Shown piece by piece: positions 26,271 through 36,252 of a stretch of 64,000 nucleotides of DNA. Source of the stretch: Dyadobacter chenwenxiniae (lineage in GTDB: Bacteria; Bacteroidota; Bacteroidia; Cytophagales; Spirosomataceae); NCBI RefSeq assembly GCF_022869785.1, contig NZ_CP094997.1, positions 2,418,001 to 2,482,000 on the forward strand. The letters are read 5' to 3'. Position 1 is the first letter of the stretch. The number at the start of each line of letters is the position of its first letter. The notes under the pieces were generated by a model. It did no database searches. It was not told the DNA's origin and saw nothing but the letters and a program-made list of their open reading frames with translations. Made by a program: the position numbers and the translations under genes.

Positions 26271-26386
26271 GTTTTAGCGGAAGCCTTTTGGTCATCTTCT
26301 CTTATCAGGTCAATTAATTATGCCTGCTAATTTTAGAGCACAGGCAGTTCAGGCAAATACACAAACATGCAAGTCCTGTCCCGGAC

Positions 26387-27292
26387 TCACCGATGAAAAA
26401 TTTGCCCTGCTACGCGGTAAGTGTTTGCATGAGCATTCAGGATCGTACGAAGCTGGGGAGAGTAGCCGCCACCCATGCTGCATTGCACCGGAATGTTGTG
26501 CTTTTTTGCGGTTTCCAGAACCATTTCGTCCCGATGCTGGCATCCCTGCACGGTACAGGACATACGTCCTATTTTATCAGTTTGTAGAATGTCAACACCG
26601 GCCTGGTAAAAGATAAAATCTGGCTTAACCTGCTCAATAAGCCCTGGAAGAGTCTCTTTTAAAATGCGTAAATAGGTATTATCGTCCGTGCGGTCTTCCA
26701 GTGACACATCCAGGTCGCTGTTTTCTTTTCTGAAAGGATAATTATTTTTCCCGTGCATGGAAAACGTGAAAATGCGTGGCCGGTCAGAGAAAATGTGCGC
26801 TGTCCCATTCCCCTGGTGCACATCAAGATCGATAATGAGTACTTGTTTTGCTTTTTTGTGATCGATCAGGTATTGCGCTGCAACAGCCTGGTCATTGATC
26901 ATACAAAACCCTTCTCCAAAATCTCGGCCCGCATGATGTGTGCCACCGGCTATATTGAAAGCAATGCCCATATCCAGTGCTTTGAGCGCACCTTGCACGG
27001 TTCCGTTCGTGATCCGCAGTTCGCGCTCAGCCAGCAGCGGTGTTTGTGTAAAACCAATGCGCCTCATTTCCTGGTTACTCAATTTGCCCTGCACGATCCT
27101 GTCCGCATAATGCCGGTCATGCACGGCATAAACGGCTTGCATGTCCACGGGTTCCGGGCTAAAAAAATCGGCCTGCTCGGCAATTCCTTCCCGCAGCAAT
27201 TGTACGGGAAGCAGCTCATATTTATCCATTGGAAACCGGTGCCCTTCCGGCACCGGATATTTGTATATGGGGTCAAACGCAATTGGAAACAT
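26387..27292 (-). CDS. histone deacetylase family (AcuC/acetoin-utilisation-like) amidohydrolase
   Basis: A 301-residue arginase/deacetylase-fold protein. The metal and catalytic landmarks are GGTHHAGRDFGEGFCMINDQ with the tandem His, IIDLDVHQGNGTAHIF, and YQAGVDIL for the third metal ligand. The tail GGGYSP is also typical. Bacterial members remove acetyl or other acyl groups from lysines, polyamines or small molecules. The sequence does not settle the substrate. The DUF1810 gene lies 6 bases upstream on the same strand and may be co-transcribed. Confidence 0.88.
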   Translation of the reverse strand: MFPIAFDPIYKYPVPEGHRFPMDKYELLPVQLLREGIAEQADFFSPEPVDMQAVYAVHDRHYADRIVQGKLSNQEMRRIGFTQTPLLAERELRITNGTVQGALKALDMGIAFNIAGGTHHAGRDFGEGFCMINDQAVAAQYLIDHKKAKQVLIIDLDVHQGNGTAHIFSDRPRIFTFSMHGKNNYPFRKENSDLDVSLEDRTDDNTYLRILKETLPGLIEQVKPDFIFYQAGVDILQTDKIGRMSCTVQGCQHRDEMVLETAKKHNIPVQCSMGGGYSPQLRTILNAHANTYRVAGQIFHR

Positions 27293-27298
27293 GCAGGG

Positions 27299-27718
27299 TC
27301 ATTTATTGAGGATTTCGATCGTTTTTTGATCAGGATTACCATTAAAATATTTATTCAAAACCTCCTGAAAGACCGGATCAGCATTCTCAATCATACTAAA
27401 CAAAGTCATGCTTGACCGCAGCTTTAAGTCATCCGGCGTTCCCATGATCTGATTAGCCGTTTTGCTCTCAACAGCCAATATCACGTTTGAAATTTCGACC
27501 AATCTTCTTCCGAGTACCGGATGTTGAAAGTATCGGTTTGCTTGTTCCATATCTGCTATCGCATAATATACGGACGTGCTGCTCATCCCCAAACCTGTTA
27601 TTTGCGGAAAGATATACCAAATCCAGTGCCCCTGCTTCCTGCCTCTCTTCATCTCCGCTAATGCCCCTGCATAGTCCCCCTCCTGCGCGGTAAGAAATTT
27701 ATCTAAGTCTGAATCCAT
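27299..27718 (-). CDS. DUF1810 family protein
   Basis: About 139 residues from MDSDLDKFLTAQEGDYAGALAEM. HWIWYIFPQITGLG, a conserved DUF1810 core, and LRSSMTLFSMIENADPVFQEVL in the C-terminal half are clear. The family has no assigned function. The open frame extends 45 codons upstream to 27853, but the extra stretch is basic and unlike the family, so I start at 27718. It lies 6 bases ahead of the deacetylase-like gene. Confidence 0.8.
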   Translation of the reverse strand: MDSDLDKFLTAQEGDYAGALAEMKRGRKQGHWIWYIFPQITGLGMSSTSVYYAIADMEQANRYFQHPVLGRRLVEISNVILAVESKTANQIMGTPDDLKLRSSMTLFSMIENADPVFQEVLNKYFNGNPDQKTIEILNK

Positions 27719-27898
27719 TTCGTTTGATTTGTTTTGGTGTATGCCAAACAAAAGCTTGCCAGCAATCAAACTGATTTTAAGTAAAACTTTCTTGTATCCA
27801 TATAACCTTTTCTGATTCTTGCGGACTCTCAGATTCAAGTACACCAAAAACAATGCATGACATCTGAGGCTGAGCTTATTTCAGGATGCCCTGCATTA

Positions 27899-27933
27899 AA
27901 AAAGAGAAGCCGCATGATGCAGCTTCTCTTTTT
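27899..27933 (-). terminator. terminator at the end of the lone TonB receptor gene
   Basis: AAAAAGAGAAGC (27899-27910) pairs with GCTTCTCTTTTT (27922-27933) around an 11-base loop. A and T tracts flank the stem on both sides, so it could act in both directions. The clear user is the minus-strand receptor ending at 27965. Confidence 0.85.
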
Positions 27934-27964
27934 GCCTTATTGTACCCAAGAAATATTTTTCCTG

Positions 27965-30526
27965 CTATAACGAATACCGGATTGTCACCCCGTAAGTCCT
28001 CTGGTCACCCACAATCCCGGCGTATTGGCCATAGCTTCCGGGAGCGGCCAGCAATTGCTCATAATAATCTTTGTTGAGCAGGTTGCGTCCCCAAAGGAAG
28101 AATGTGATGCCATTTGAAGCCCTGAAACCCAATCTTGCATTCGTTAATCCGTATCCGTCAATATTCAGATATTGTGACGGAGAAGGGCTCGACGAGAATT
28201 CCGAGCGGTAATATTCATCGATTCCCAAAAAGAAATTGCCTTTAAGTCCAAGGAACGAAGCCTTGGCTACCACTTCGCCGCCTATTGATCCGGACCATTT
28301 TGAAATCCCCGGCAAACGTCCGCCTGAAACATCTTTGAATGCTTGCGGGCCGCCTACTTCTTCCAAAGGCACCGGTGCATTGGTGAATTTCGCATATTTA
28401 CCATCTGTATAGGCAACGGCTGCGTTTAAGGTCAATGCGCCGAAACGAATGTTACCATCCAGTTCAGCTCCCTGCACGCGCACTTTTTCCGCATTGGCAA
28501 GGTAACCTCTGTTTACACCCGGTTCCGGCGTTTGCACCTGCGTTTGGAAATCATCAATATCCGAGCGGAAGAAAGTCAGGTTCAATACGGAGTTGCCTGA
28601 TGGTTTTGTTTTGATACCGAATTCTTTGTGCTCAACAAATTCAGGTTTTACTTTGGCAAGATCAAGCAACACGGCTCCGCTTGCTGTTGGCAAACCTCCA
28701 ACGTTCACACCAATAGGCTTGAAGCCAACTGAATAGGTTGCGTAAGCATTCAAACGTGTGCTTGCCTTATACTGCACGGACAGCTGGCCCGAGAAATTCC
28801 CCTCCGCGTAATCGGTGTTGAATGATTGATTGCTGTAAACCCCGTTTTTCAATGCAAGCAATGCCGCGTCTGTCGTCTGCAATCCTCCGTAAGCAACGCG
28901 GCTGTAATCAACTACTTTTTTATCGTAGTTATAACGGATACCGGGCAAAATGTGAATTTTTTCAGTCACCGCCCAGTCAGCCTGTGCGAAAACGGCTAAA
29001 CTGGTACTTTTTATACGGTTTGTTGTTCTGATCCCGAAGTTGTCGAGCAAGCCTGGTGTCTGCCACAACGGGCTTGTAGAGCTTTGCGCGAAACGCCATT
29101 GGGCCGAACCTGCTTCTTCGGTCTGGACCGGATCGGAAGTAAGGTCCTGCCAAAGGCCAAATACACCAACAACGCCGCTTAATTTAGGAGAAATTTTTCC
29201 TGAATAGCGCAATTCCTGCGACCACTGGTCGTGCGCCGAGTTACCTGAAGAAATGGTAAATACCGGCAACCCAATGTAATCCCTGTCATTCAGAGGAGTC
29301 CATTTCCAGTAACGCCATGCCGAAGTTGAGGTCAGCGTCCCATTCCCTATTTTGATATCAGCATTCACAGAAACGCCACCTAACTGGTTGTCTGCTTTGG
29401 AAGGTGTATCCAGGTCGAGTCTGCGTTCGAATGCGCTTTTGTAAGGAATTGTATATCCCAGATCTGCAATAATGTTGTTAAACTGGCGGTAATCAGCCCT
29501 TTTGGTTTTAACGACTCCCGCCACCGGCCAGCCGTAACCCGTTGGTTTCTGATCCGAAATGTCCCCGATTACGGTAATATTTACTTTATCCGAAGGCGTG
29601 TAAAGCAGCTGGCCCCGGACACCGATGTTGTTGATGTCGTTGATCGGCAGTTGCGTATGCTCGTTGAAGAATGTTCCGTTACGCTGCGTTCCTGTAAAAG
29701 AAACCCTTGCTGCCAATTTTTTACTCAAAGGGCCTGTTACCGAAGCTTTTGCCTGAACATATCCCAGGTTACCATAGCTCAATTCCAGGTTGGCACCCGG
29801 TGTGAAGCTTGCAGCCCGGGTTGTAATGTTGAATGCACCGGCCGTTGTGTTTTTCCCGAAAAGTGTTCCCTGTGGACCGCGTAAAACCTCAACGCGCTCT
29901 ATATCGATAAAATCCAGCGCTGTGGCAGCCGGGCGTGCATAGTAAACACCATCTACATAAAAACCTACACCCGGGTCGATCCCGTCGTTGGTAAGGCCGT
30001 AAGTGGAGCCCAGTCCGCGAATGTTCAATGTTGTGTTCCTTGCATTGGAAGCATAAAGCTGTACGGTTGGCACCAGTTCTTTCAAGCGGTTCACATTAAA
30101 CGCACCTGCGTCCTCGGCCCTCGTCCCGCCGATTACCGAAATAGGAATGGGAACTTCCTGAGCCGATTCCTGACGACGACGTGAAGAAATTACCACGTCT
30201 TCAAGCTGAGTATTGTTCACTTCAAGCTTGATCTCGACCTTACTCTCGTTGATCAGGATTTCCTTTTTTACATAACCTACATAGGAAACGATGAGTGTAA
30301 ATGGCAGGATCTGGCCCGTAACAAGGCTGAATTCCCCGTTTGCGTCCGTGACATCCCCATTGGTCGTTCCTTTAATGGTTACGGTGGCGCCGATCAAAGG
30401 TTCATCTGTGCGGGCATCCAGCACTTTTCCGGTTACCGTAGCATTAACGGTGGCATCCTGTGCGAATAAATAAAGGGGAAATAGAAATGCAATTGTGAGA
30501 ATGGTCGACTTAAAATAATTTTTCAT
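27965..30526 (-). CDS. TonB-dependent receptor with CarboxypepD_reg domain (no SusD partner)
   Basis: An 853-residue outer membrane receptor with a signal peptide ending in YLFAQ. A CarboxypepD_reg-like domain at about residues 28-110 begins with TGKVLDARTDEPLIGATV. The plug has RVEVLRGPQGTLFGKNTTAGAFN, a form frequent in receptors for siderophores and other small molecules. The C-terminus YGVTIRYSL is aromatic-rich. No SusD-like lipoprotein sits next to it, and the neighbouring SusD belongs to the SusC further upstream. The ligand cannot be predicted. Confidence 0.88.
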   Translation of the reverse strand: MKNYFKSTILTIAFLFPLYLFAQDATVNATVTGKVLDARTDEPLIGATVTIKGTTNGDVTDANGEFSLVTGQILPFTLIVSYVGYVKKEILINESKVEIKLEVNNTQLEDVVISSRRRQESAQEVPIPISVIGGTRAEDAGAFNVNRLKELVPTVQLYASNARNTTLNIRGLGSTYGLTNDGIDPGVGFYVDGVYYARPAATALDFIDIERVEVLRGPQGTLFGKNTTAGAFNITTRAASFTPGANLELSYGNLGYVQAKASVTGPLSKKLAARVSFTGTQRNGTFFNEHTQLPINDINNIGVRGQLLYTPSDKVNITVIGDISDQKPTGYGWPVAGVVKTKRADYRQFNNIIADLGYTIPYKSAFERRLDLDTPSKADNQLGGVSVNADIKIGNGTLTSTSAWRYWKWTPLNDRDYIGLPVFTISSGNSAHDQWSQELRYSGKISPKLSGVVGVFGLWQDLTSDPVQTEEAGSAQWRFAQSSTSPLWQTPGLLDNFGIRTTNRIKSTSLAVFAQADWAVTEKIHILPGIRYNYDKKVVDYSRVAYGGLQTTDAALLALKNGVYSNQSFNTDYAEGNFSGQLSVQYKASTRLNAYATYSVGFKPIGVNVGGLPTASGAVLLDLAKVKPEFVEHKEFGIKTKPSGNSVLNLTFFRSDIDDFQTQVQTPEPGVNRGYLANAEKVRVQGAELDGNIRFGALTLNAAVAYTDGKYAKFTNAPVPLEEVGGPQAFKDVSGGRLPGISKWSGSIGGEVVAKASFLGLKGNFFLGIDEYYRSEFSSSPSPSQYLNIDGYGLTNARLGFRASNGITFFLWGRNLLNKDYYEQLLAAPGSYGQYAGIVGDQRTYGVTIRYSL

Positions 30527-30684
30527 GCTTACTGCAATTTGCGATATGATGGTTGTCTGGATTTTAAATTGATGTCAGAAAGTTGAACTCAACCTCCTGG
30601 TTATAAGGCAACATTGCACCGCCAACAATAAGAGCCTTTGCTTAGGATAACTGAATTCATAAAGGAGTTTGATTAGTTTGGGCA

Positions 30685-30723
30685 CAAATATATAAAAACA
30701 TAAACTATATAGAGTTAATAGGA
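30685..30723 (-). promoter_or_regulatory. promoter with operator-like motif, lone TonB receptor
   Basis: On the minus strand TATATTTG (30685-30692) matches TAnnTTTG. About 14 bases further upstream lies AACTCTATATAGTT, a near palindrome. The stretch shares ATAAACTAT with the two sulfatase-unit promoters at 55.4 and 63.4 kb. The 5' leader to the receptor start would be about 150 bases. I see no gene between 30527 and 30799. Confidence 0.5.
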
Positions 30724-30799
30724 TAATAAAAATGCAAAAATAAAACGCAACAGCGACCGACAGGCCGCCATTGCGTTTATATAATCTAATTTCCCTTAA

Positions 30800-32362
30800 T
30801 TATTTATCCCACCAAAGTGATGTCGTAATATCGTCGTTGCCCTGGGCTTTTACGGCGTTCTGGTAGTTGACAAGGTTTACACTTTGTTCTTTTGGCGGGT
30901 AGTACAAACGAAGCGGAACCCCTTCTCCAAACAATGGCTGGAATTTGTAATCGGCCGTTTGTCCGTTGGCAGTCCTGCGCCAGACCACATCGCCCGGTTT
31001 TACAAGGAATGTCGGATAGCCGGTGCGGCGAATCTCGCTCCATGCCTCATCACCCTGCGTGTAAAGAGCCAGGTATTTTTGGTTCAAAACATTTGCCTTA
31101 TCCGCTTTCGGAAGGGCTGCAATGTATGTCGCAATGTCGGCTGGTGCCACGCCCCATTTTTGCAGGGATGCTGTAACACCATTGATGTAAGCCTGCTGGT
31201 CCCAGTTTTTGTATTCCGAAACCAGGAAGGAAACTTCCGCATATTCCTGCAAAACCTCTCCATAGCTGGCTGCATTCACAGCTGCACCGGGGAGGCTTAC
31301 ATCCGTGGCTGTCAGCAACCCGGCAGCCGCCACGGGTAATCCGTAAGGCTGGCCTACGTATTCACCGGCCGCGTTTTTGGTCGCATATATCGGCAGTCTC
31401 GGGTCCTCGACCTTCACAGTACCCATCTCGCCTTTCAGCACATTGATCAGCACGTGTGAAACCGCGAAATCCTTCCGGTTGGCAGTCACCGTCGCGCGAT
31501 AAAGCGGGGCTTCGTTCGGGGCGAGGGCCTGGTATTTGAATACTGCATTATCTGCATTGGAAGTGAAAACACCTTTTGCCAAAGCATCTTCAAAATGCGT
31601 TTTCGATTCTGCCGGAAGCTTGGTCCTGATCCGCGTAGCAATGCGCAGGCGGAGTGAATTTGCGAATTTGGCCCACAATTCATTTTTCCCTTTATAGATC
31701 ACATCGTAATTACCAAATGTGGTCGCCGTTTTGTATTTGATCAAAGTATCACCAGCCGATTTCAGCTCGTTCAGAATATCCTGATAAATCTTTTGCTGGC
31801 TCGCATAGGCCGGGCTCAGGTTCTCCGGGTTTTGTTGCAAGGCCTGAAATTCAGGGTCCGGATTCCCATAAGACTGATAAGGAACATTACCGAAAGCATC
31901 GGTCAATCCCTGAAAAGCGTAGGCTTTCAAGATCCGCGCAATGGCAATCTGGTTGGCGTTCGTTCCGGCCACACCCGCCGCTGCCACATCTTTTTTAGCA
32001 GGATCGGTGTTCAGGATAATGATCTCATTCAGGTTGTTGAGCGCTTTGTAGGCATTACTCCAATAAGTGTCTGAATAAGCGCGGGGAATGTCGTAACGTG
32101 ATTGGTCGCTGTAAATGTTCTGGCTGTAATATTGAGCAAATAACTGTGACCCGCGCAGCGAGAAATTCTCATTACGGATGTTATCGATCAGTTGCTTTTC
32201 AGCCGATAGCAGGATCGTCGTCGTCGTTGCGTTTTCGGGACGGTTCGGATCTTTGTTTATTTCCTCGAAATGGCTGTCGCTGCACGAAGCGAGCAATGTT
32301 ACCATGCCAATGGCGAGGGAAAAGATGCCTTTTTGATATATGGACTTTTTCATTTTCTTCAT
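30800..32362 (-). CDS. SusD/RagB-type outer membrane lipoprotein (SusD_2 branch)
   Basis: A lipoprotein of about 520 residues. The signal ends in LLASCS (lipobox Cys). FEEINKDPNRPE just after the signal and the pattern of TPR-like helices match the SusD-like_2 branch that pairs with SusC transporters. ILKAYAFQGLTDAFGNVPYQ is a family landmark. I prefer the start at 32362 (MKKMKKS) over 32389, because the latter would overlap the SusC stop by 4 bases and add no family sequence. It forms a pair with the SusC upstream. The glycan is unknown. Confidence 0.9.
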   Translation of the reverse strand: MKKMKKSIYQKGIFSLAIGMVTLLASCSDSHFEEINKDPNRPENATTTTILLSAEKQLIDNIRNENFSLRGSQLFAQYYSQNIYSDQSRYDIPRAYSDTYWSNAYKALNNLNEIIILNTDPAKKDVAAAGVAGTNANQIAIARILKAYAFQGLTDAFGNVPYQSYGNPDPEFQALQQNPENLSPAYASQQKIYQDILNELKSAGDTLIKYKTATTFGNYDVIYKGKNELWAKFANSLRLRIATRIRTKLPAESKTHFEDALAKGVFTSNADNAVFKYQALAPNEAPLYRATVTANRKDFAVSHVLINVLKGEMGTVKVEDPRLPIYATKNAAGEYVGQPYGLPVAAAGLLTATDVSLPGAAVNAASYGEVLQEYAEVSFLVSEYKNWDQQAYINGVTASLQKWGVAPADIATYIAALPKADKANVLNQKYLALYTQGDEAWSEIRRTGYPTFLVKPGDVVWRRTANGQTADYKFQPLFGEGVPLRLYYPPKEQSVNLVNYQNAVKAQGNDDITTSLWWDK

Positions 32363-32385
32363 TTTTGTCTTAATAATTAGCTGCC

Positions 32386-35300
32386 TCAAAACTTCACATT
32401 GACATTCAGACCGTAAGTCGCCGGCACCGGAATGCTTCCGCCTTCAAGACCCTGAATGTTGCCGCCGCTGCTCGTGAATTCGGGATCAATGTATTTACTG
32501 GCTGTGTAGATATTCACAAGGTTCCGCCCGTACAAGCCAAAATAGACCGACTTCACCGTTTTGTTGGCCAAAGGCAAGTTGTAACCGAATGTAATTTCCC
32601 GCAACTTCACGAATGTAGCATCGAAGATCGTTTGTGGCGTCGGCCCGCTGTATTCTCCCCGTGCCCAGGCTTGCGCCGTAATGCGCGTGTCGTTGACCGA
32701 CGTGTTGGTCACTTCATAAGTCCCGTCCGCATTGTAGGTTACCGTTCCTTTTACGCCCTCCAGCACCACGCCGGTTTCACGCACATTGTTAGCGGCGGTT
32801 TTTTCCAGCACACCGGAGTACATGCCTACCTTGTATGTTTGTGAGAAGAATTTCCCTCCTACGCGGCCGTCCACCAGGAAGCCGAGGTTGAAGTTTTTAT
32901 AGGTAAAGCTGTTTTGAAAACCGAAAAGATATTTTGGCAACACACTTCCCAGGGGCGTCAATTGCTGACCGCGTTCATAGGTTCCGTCCGCTTTGATGAC
33001 CTTTTGGCCGTCCGCCGCATAAATAAAGTCGTTACCTAAAATCTGTCCGTAAGGCTGGCCTTCGCGCGCCACCAACGTTACCAGGCTGTTGGCTAGCTGA
33101 AATGTGTTAACGCCCGGTGCCAACTGGATCACCTTGTTGCGGTTGCGCGACCAGTTCAGGCTTGAATTCCACTCGAAACCATTCTGGCGGATCGGTGTGC
33201 CTGTCAATGTTACTTCTACGCCTTTGTTGTTGATCTTACCTGCATTGATCACCTTGGAATCATAGCCAAAAGCAGAAGAAACCGGGATGTTGATGATCTG
33301 GTTGCGGCTTACATTGTCGTAATAAGTCACGTCTAGCCCTACCCTGTTTTTGAACGCCTGAATGCTCAGACCTGTTTCCCACGAGCTGGTAATCTCAGGT
33401 TTCAAAGCCTGGTTATTGAGCTGATTTGGCAGTTTGTAGGACGCCAGTCCGTCAAAAGATTGCGTGGCTTCGTAAGCGCGTTGCAACTGGTAAGGATCTG
33501 TATCGTTACCCACTTGCGCCCAGCCCAAACGAACTTTCGCAAAATCCAGCCAGCCGATGTCTTTCACACCATTCAGTTCGCTCAGGATCAGACTCGTTGT
33601 TAAGGAAGGATATGCAAATGAGTTTTTACCGATCGGCAATGTCGATGACCAGTCATTACGCAATGTTCCGTCCAGGAAAAGCAAACTTCTGTAACCCAGC
33701 GAGAAGCTGGCAAAAAGTGAGTTGATCTGCTTGCGGTAAGCATTTGAATTGACCAGAACAGAACTTGCGTTTTTAAGATTATAATACTCGGGAATGATCA
33801 GACCGCCTTGTGTCACAGCATCACTGATGCGGCGTTTCTGGCTCATAATGTTTCCCCCGACATTCACATTCAAGGAGAAATCATCCCAGCTTTTGTTAGC
33901 CGAAGCCAGCAGCTCATAATTGAATTCGCTGAAATTATTGATGTATTCCTGGTACTGCGATTGGGTTCGGGAATAAACGGCAATGCGGTCCTGATATTGG
34001 TAATTGTAAACATCCGCATTCACTTTTCCGCTCACTTTCAGCCAGCTGTTCACGTCGTAAACCAGACCCACATTTCCGTAAAAACGATCCCTGTTTTCAT
34101 CCAGATAGCTTTCATTGGCCGACCAGTAAGGATTATCGATAAACTTGGCGGCTTCTCCTGCCGGTGTGTTCTGATAGCCGCTGCGGTTCCACAAAATCTG
34201 CGTTCCGTCGGCCCGCTTATAGTTTTTCAGTTTATCATAATCCACCTGAACCTGTCCCCATTGAAACGCTTCCAGAATAATGTTCCGGTTGGTTGCGCCC
34301 GTCCATGGACGTCCGGTTGACTGGTTTTTGATGTAGTTGAAATTGTTATAAACCTTCAATTTACCCAGCTGCGTCGATCCTGAAAAGTTGATCGAATTCC
34401 GTTTCAACGATGAATTCGGCACCGTTCCTTTCACATTTTTATTGGTGTAGGAAAGGCGGTAAGTCGAGTTCGCATTTCCACCGCTGACAGACAGGCTGTT
34501 TGTATTGGCCACACCCGTCTCGAAGAATGAATGCACATCGTTTTTAGGATAGCTCCATGGTTGTGGTTTCAGGTATTCCGCTGTGTTTTCGGGATCCAGG
34601 TTATACCAATGCAGCACTGGCGTTCCATCCAGTTTCGGGCCCCAGCTTTCGTCTACCGCATATTCGGCAATGTTGTAATCCGTTCCACCTATCTTCGCCT
34701 GCTGGAATGTGCTCGAAAAACCGCCGCCATATAATTTTTGGCGCTTGGGCAACCGCACGATTTGTTCAAACTCGATGCCGGTGTTCAGCGTGATGTTCAC
34801 TTTGCTGTTTTCCTTGCCCTTTTTGGTTGTGATCAAAATAACCCCGTTTGCCGCCCTGGTTCCGTAAAGCGCTGCCGCAGAAGGCCCTTTCAGTACCGAA
34901 ATGTTCTCGATATCATCCGGATTAATGTCCTGGATCATGTTACCAACATCCTTTCCGCCACTTCCCGCGCTGGTAGCTGCGCTGTTCAGGTCCGCATTGT
35001 CGATCGGCGTCCCGTCGATGACGTACAGAGGCTGGTTATTGCCCGAAATGGAATTGATCCCGCGCAAAAGCACACGGGAAGACCCGCCCATGTTGCCGCC
35101 CGATGTTGTGACCTGCAAACCGGCAACTTTCCCGGAAAGCGCACTTAATGCGTTGGTAGGCCTCGTTTGTAAAGCTTCCCCTTTGATCTCCTGCACTGCG
35201 TAGCCCAGCGCACGCTTTTCACGCGAGATGCCGAGGGCGGTGACTACCACTTCGTTGAGGATCCTGGTATCGGCTTTCAGCGCGACAGCGATTTTGTTAC

Positions 35301-35565
35301 TGTTGCCAATCGCCACATCCTGAGCCAGGTAGCCAATAAAGGAAACGACCAGTATGGAAGTTTCATCATTCACATTCAGGGTGAAAGAGCCGTCCGCATC
35401 TGAAAGTGTTCCGGACGAAGTGCCTTTTACGGCCACAGAAGCGCCCGGAAGCGGCGAGCCGTCGTTGGCATCCGTGATGATCCCGGTTATGACCCGTTGC
35501 TGGGCACTGACAAATCCCGTCACAAGAAATGTCAGCAAGAATAGATATAGAAACCGTGTTTTCAT
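32386..35565 (-). CDS. SusC/RagA-type TonB-dependent transporter
   Basis: A receptor of about 1059 residues with the signal MKTRFLYLFLLTFLVTGFVSAQ. The CarboxypepD_reg domain begins with GIITDANDGSPLPGASV. The SusC signature NEVVVTALGISREKRALGYA is at the plug entry. Plug landmarks are LYVIDGTPID, ISVLKGPSAAALYGTRAANG and VILITTKKG. The start at 35565 is chosen for the signal peptide. The frame extends 22 codons upstream. It works with the adjacent SusD to import oligosaccharides or peptides. No glycoside hydrolase is directly attached to this pair. Confidence 0.93.
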   Translation of the reverse strand: MKTRFLYLFLLTFLVTGFVSAQQRVITGIITDANDGSPLPGASVAVKGTSSGTLSDADGSFTLNVNDETSILVVSFIGYLAQDVAIGNSNKIAVALKADTRILNEVVVTALGISREKRALGYAVQEIKGEALQTRPTNALSALSGKVAGLQVTTSGGNMGGSSRVLLRGINSISGNNQPLYVIDGTPIDNADLNSAATSAGSGGKDVGNMIQDINPDDIENISVLKGPSAAALYGTRAANGVILITTKKGKENSKVNITLNTGIEFEQIVRLPKRQKLYGGGFSSTFQQAKIGGTDYNIAEYAVDESWGPKLDGTPVLHWYNLDPENTAEYLKPQPWSYPKNDVHSFFETGVANTNSLSVSGGNANSTYRLSYTNKNVKGTVPNSSLKRNSINFSGSTQLGKLKVYNNFNYIKNQSTGRPWTGATNRNIILEAFQWGQVQVDYDKLKNYKRADGTQILWNRSGYQNTPAGEAAKFIDNPYWSANESYLDENRDRFYGNVGLVYDVNSWLKVSGKVNADVYNYQYQDRIAVYSRTQSQYQEYINNFSEFNYELLASANKSWDDFSLNVNVGGNIMSQKRRISDAVTQGGLIIPEYYNLKNASSVLVNSNAYRKQINSLFASFSLGYRSLLFLDGTLRNDWSSTLPIGKNSFAYPSLTTSLILSELNGVKDIGWLDFAKVRLGWAQVGNDTDPYQLQRAYEATQSFDGLASYKLPNQLNNQALKPEITSSWETGLSIQAFKNRVGLDVTYYDNVSRNQIINIPVSSAFGYDSKVINAGKINNKGVEVTLTGTPIRQNGFEWNSSLNWSRNRNKVIQLAPGVNTFQLANSLVTLVAREGQPYGQILGNDFIYAADGQKVIKADGTYERGQQLTPLGSVLPKYLFGFQNSFTYKNFNLGFLVDGRVGGKFFSQTYKVGMYSGVLEKTAANNVRETGVVLEGVKGTVTYNADGTYEVTNTSVNDTRITAQAWARGEYSGPTPQTIFDATFVKLREITFGYNLPLANKTVKSVYFGLYGRNLVNIYTASKYIDPEFTSSGGNIQGLEGGSIPVPATYGLNVNVKF

Positions 35566-35733
35566 GAATTGTATTTTTGTAAGAGAGTTGATTTTAGGTT
35601 TGTAAAAATTACATAACACTTTTGTTGGCATTTAGTTTACGTTTGATCTTTTTCATGGGCAGATTCTAAAATTTTATTTGGCAAAAACTGTTTCAGCGAA
35701 CGCAAATCGGACCTTCCGATTGAGATTCTTTTG

Positions 35734-35787
35734 CAAAGTTATTAAAAACACATTAAATATTTATTCTCTATGGATATAATAGAATAA
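35734..35787 (-). promoter_or_regulatory. promoter and inverted repeat upstream of the first SusC
   Basis: On the minus strand TAACTTTG (35734-35741) matches the -7 consensus. Upstream a 7-base inverted pair, TTATTCT (35761-35767) and AGAATAA (35781-35787), could bind a dimeric regulator. TATTTATTCT here also occurs at the same side of the promoter at 63.4 kb. The leader to the SusC start would be about 160 bases. Confidence 0.5.
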
Positions 35788-35862
35788 TAAATTTTATTTG
35801 TCTTATTCGTTGATTCAAACTGGCAACGCCGGGTCGGTAACAGACTGGCATAGCCTGAAATC

Positions 35863-36036
35863 GTGCAACCGTTGGTAACCAGCGCGTCACAGGAAAAAGA
35901 ATTTAGTGTTGGTGGGACATACGAAGCGATTTTAGAGCTTTGTAAACTAACAAGCGGTTATTGGGACAACCTTAACTCAGACGGTGAAATTAATGAAGCA
36001 CTTCTGAGAGACTGGTACCAGGACATATGCGGTTGA
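35863..36036 (+). other. short open frame, probable gene remnant
   Basis: A 57-residue frame with GTG start reads on through QEKEFSVGGTYEAILELC and ALLRDWYQDICG. Composition looks protein-like, acidic and soluble. I do not recognise it. The lack of a recognisable start region and its position in a decayed stretch suggest the C-terminal remnant of a longer gene. Its stop overlaps the ATG of the next small frame by 10 bases. Confidence 0.35.
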
Positions 36037-36185
36037 TCCTAATCCTTTTATTTGGGGGGGGGTTAAAAACTGCAACTGAGGGCCAAGAAGATAACATTAA
36101 GAAAACCGAAGTATTTTTAGATGGGCGGACTATCATAAAAACCTTCAAGTGCCATTGCACTCCATCAATCTACAATGTAGCCTGA
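36027..36185 (+). CDS. small exported-like peptide with a G9 tract in its signal region
   Basis: A 52-residue frame begins MRLILILLFGGGLKTATEGQ, a short hydrophobic signal-like start. The three glycine codons are a run of nine G (36054-36062). The rest is KKTEVFLDGRTIIKTFKCHC with two cysteines near the C-terminus. It overlaps the upstream frame by 10 bases. It may be a real small gene, a remnant or chance. A slip of one base in the G tract would destroy the frame. Confidence 0.35.
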   Translation: MRLILILLFGGGLKTATEGQEDNIKKTEVFLDGRTIIKTFKCHCTPSIYNVA

Positions 36186-36198
36186 AAAATAATTCACG

Positions 36199-36222
36199 CA
36201 AAAAAGAGGCGTTTAGCACCTC
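36199..36222 (-). terminator. minus-strand terminator in the decayed stretch
   Basis: On the minus strand GAGGTG-CTAAA-CGCCTC (six pairs, one G-U) is followed by TTTTTT. It lies 31 bases after the stop of the short minus-strand frame at 36253, which gives that frame some support. Confidence 0.6.
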
Positions 36223-36252
36223 TAAAACTTCCCGTACGCAATCTCCATCGCC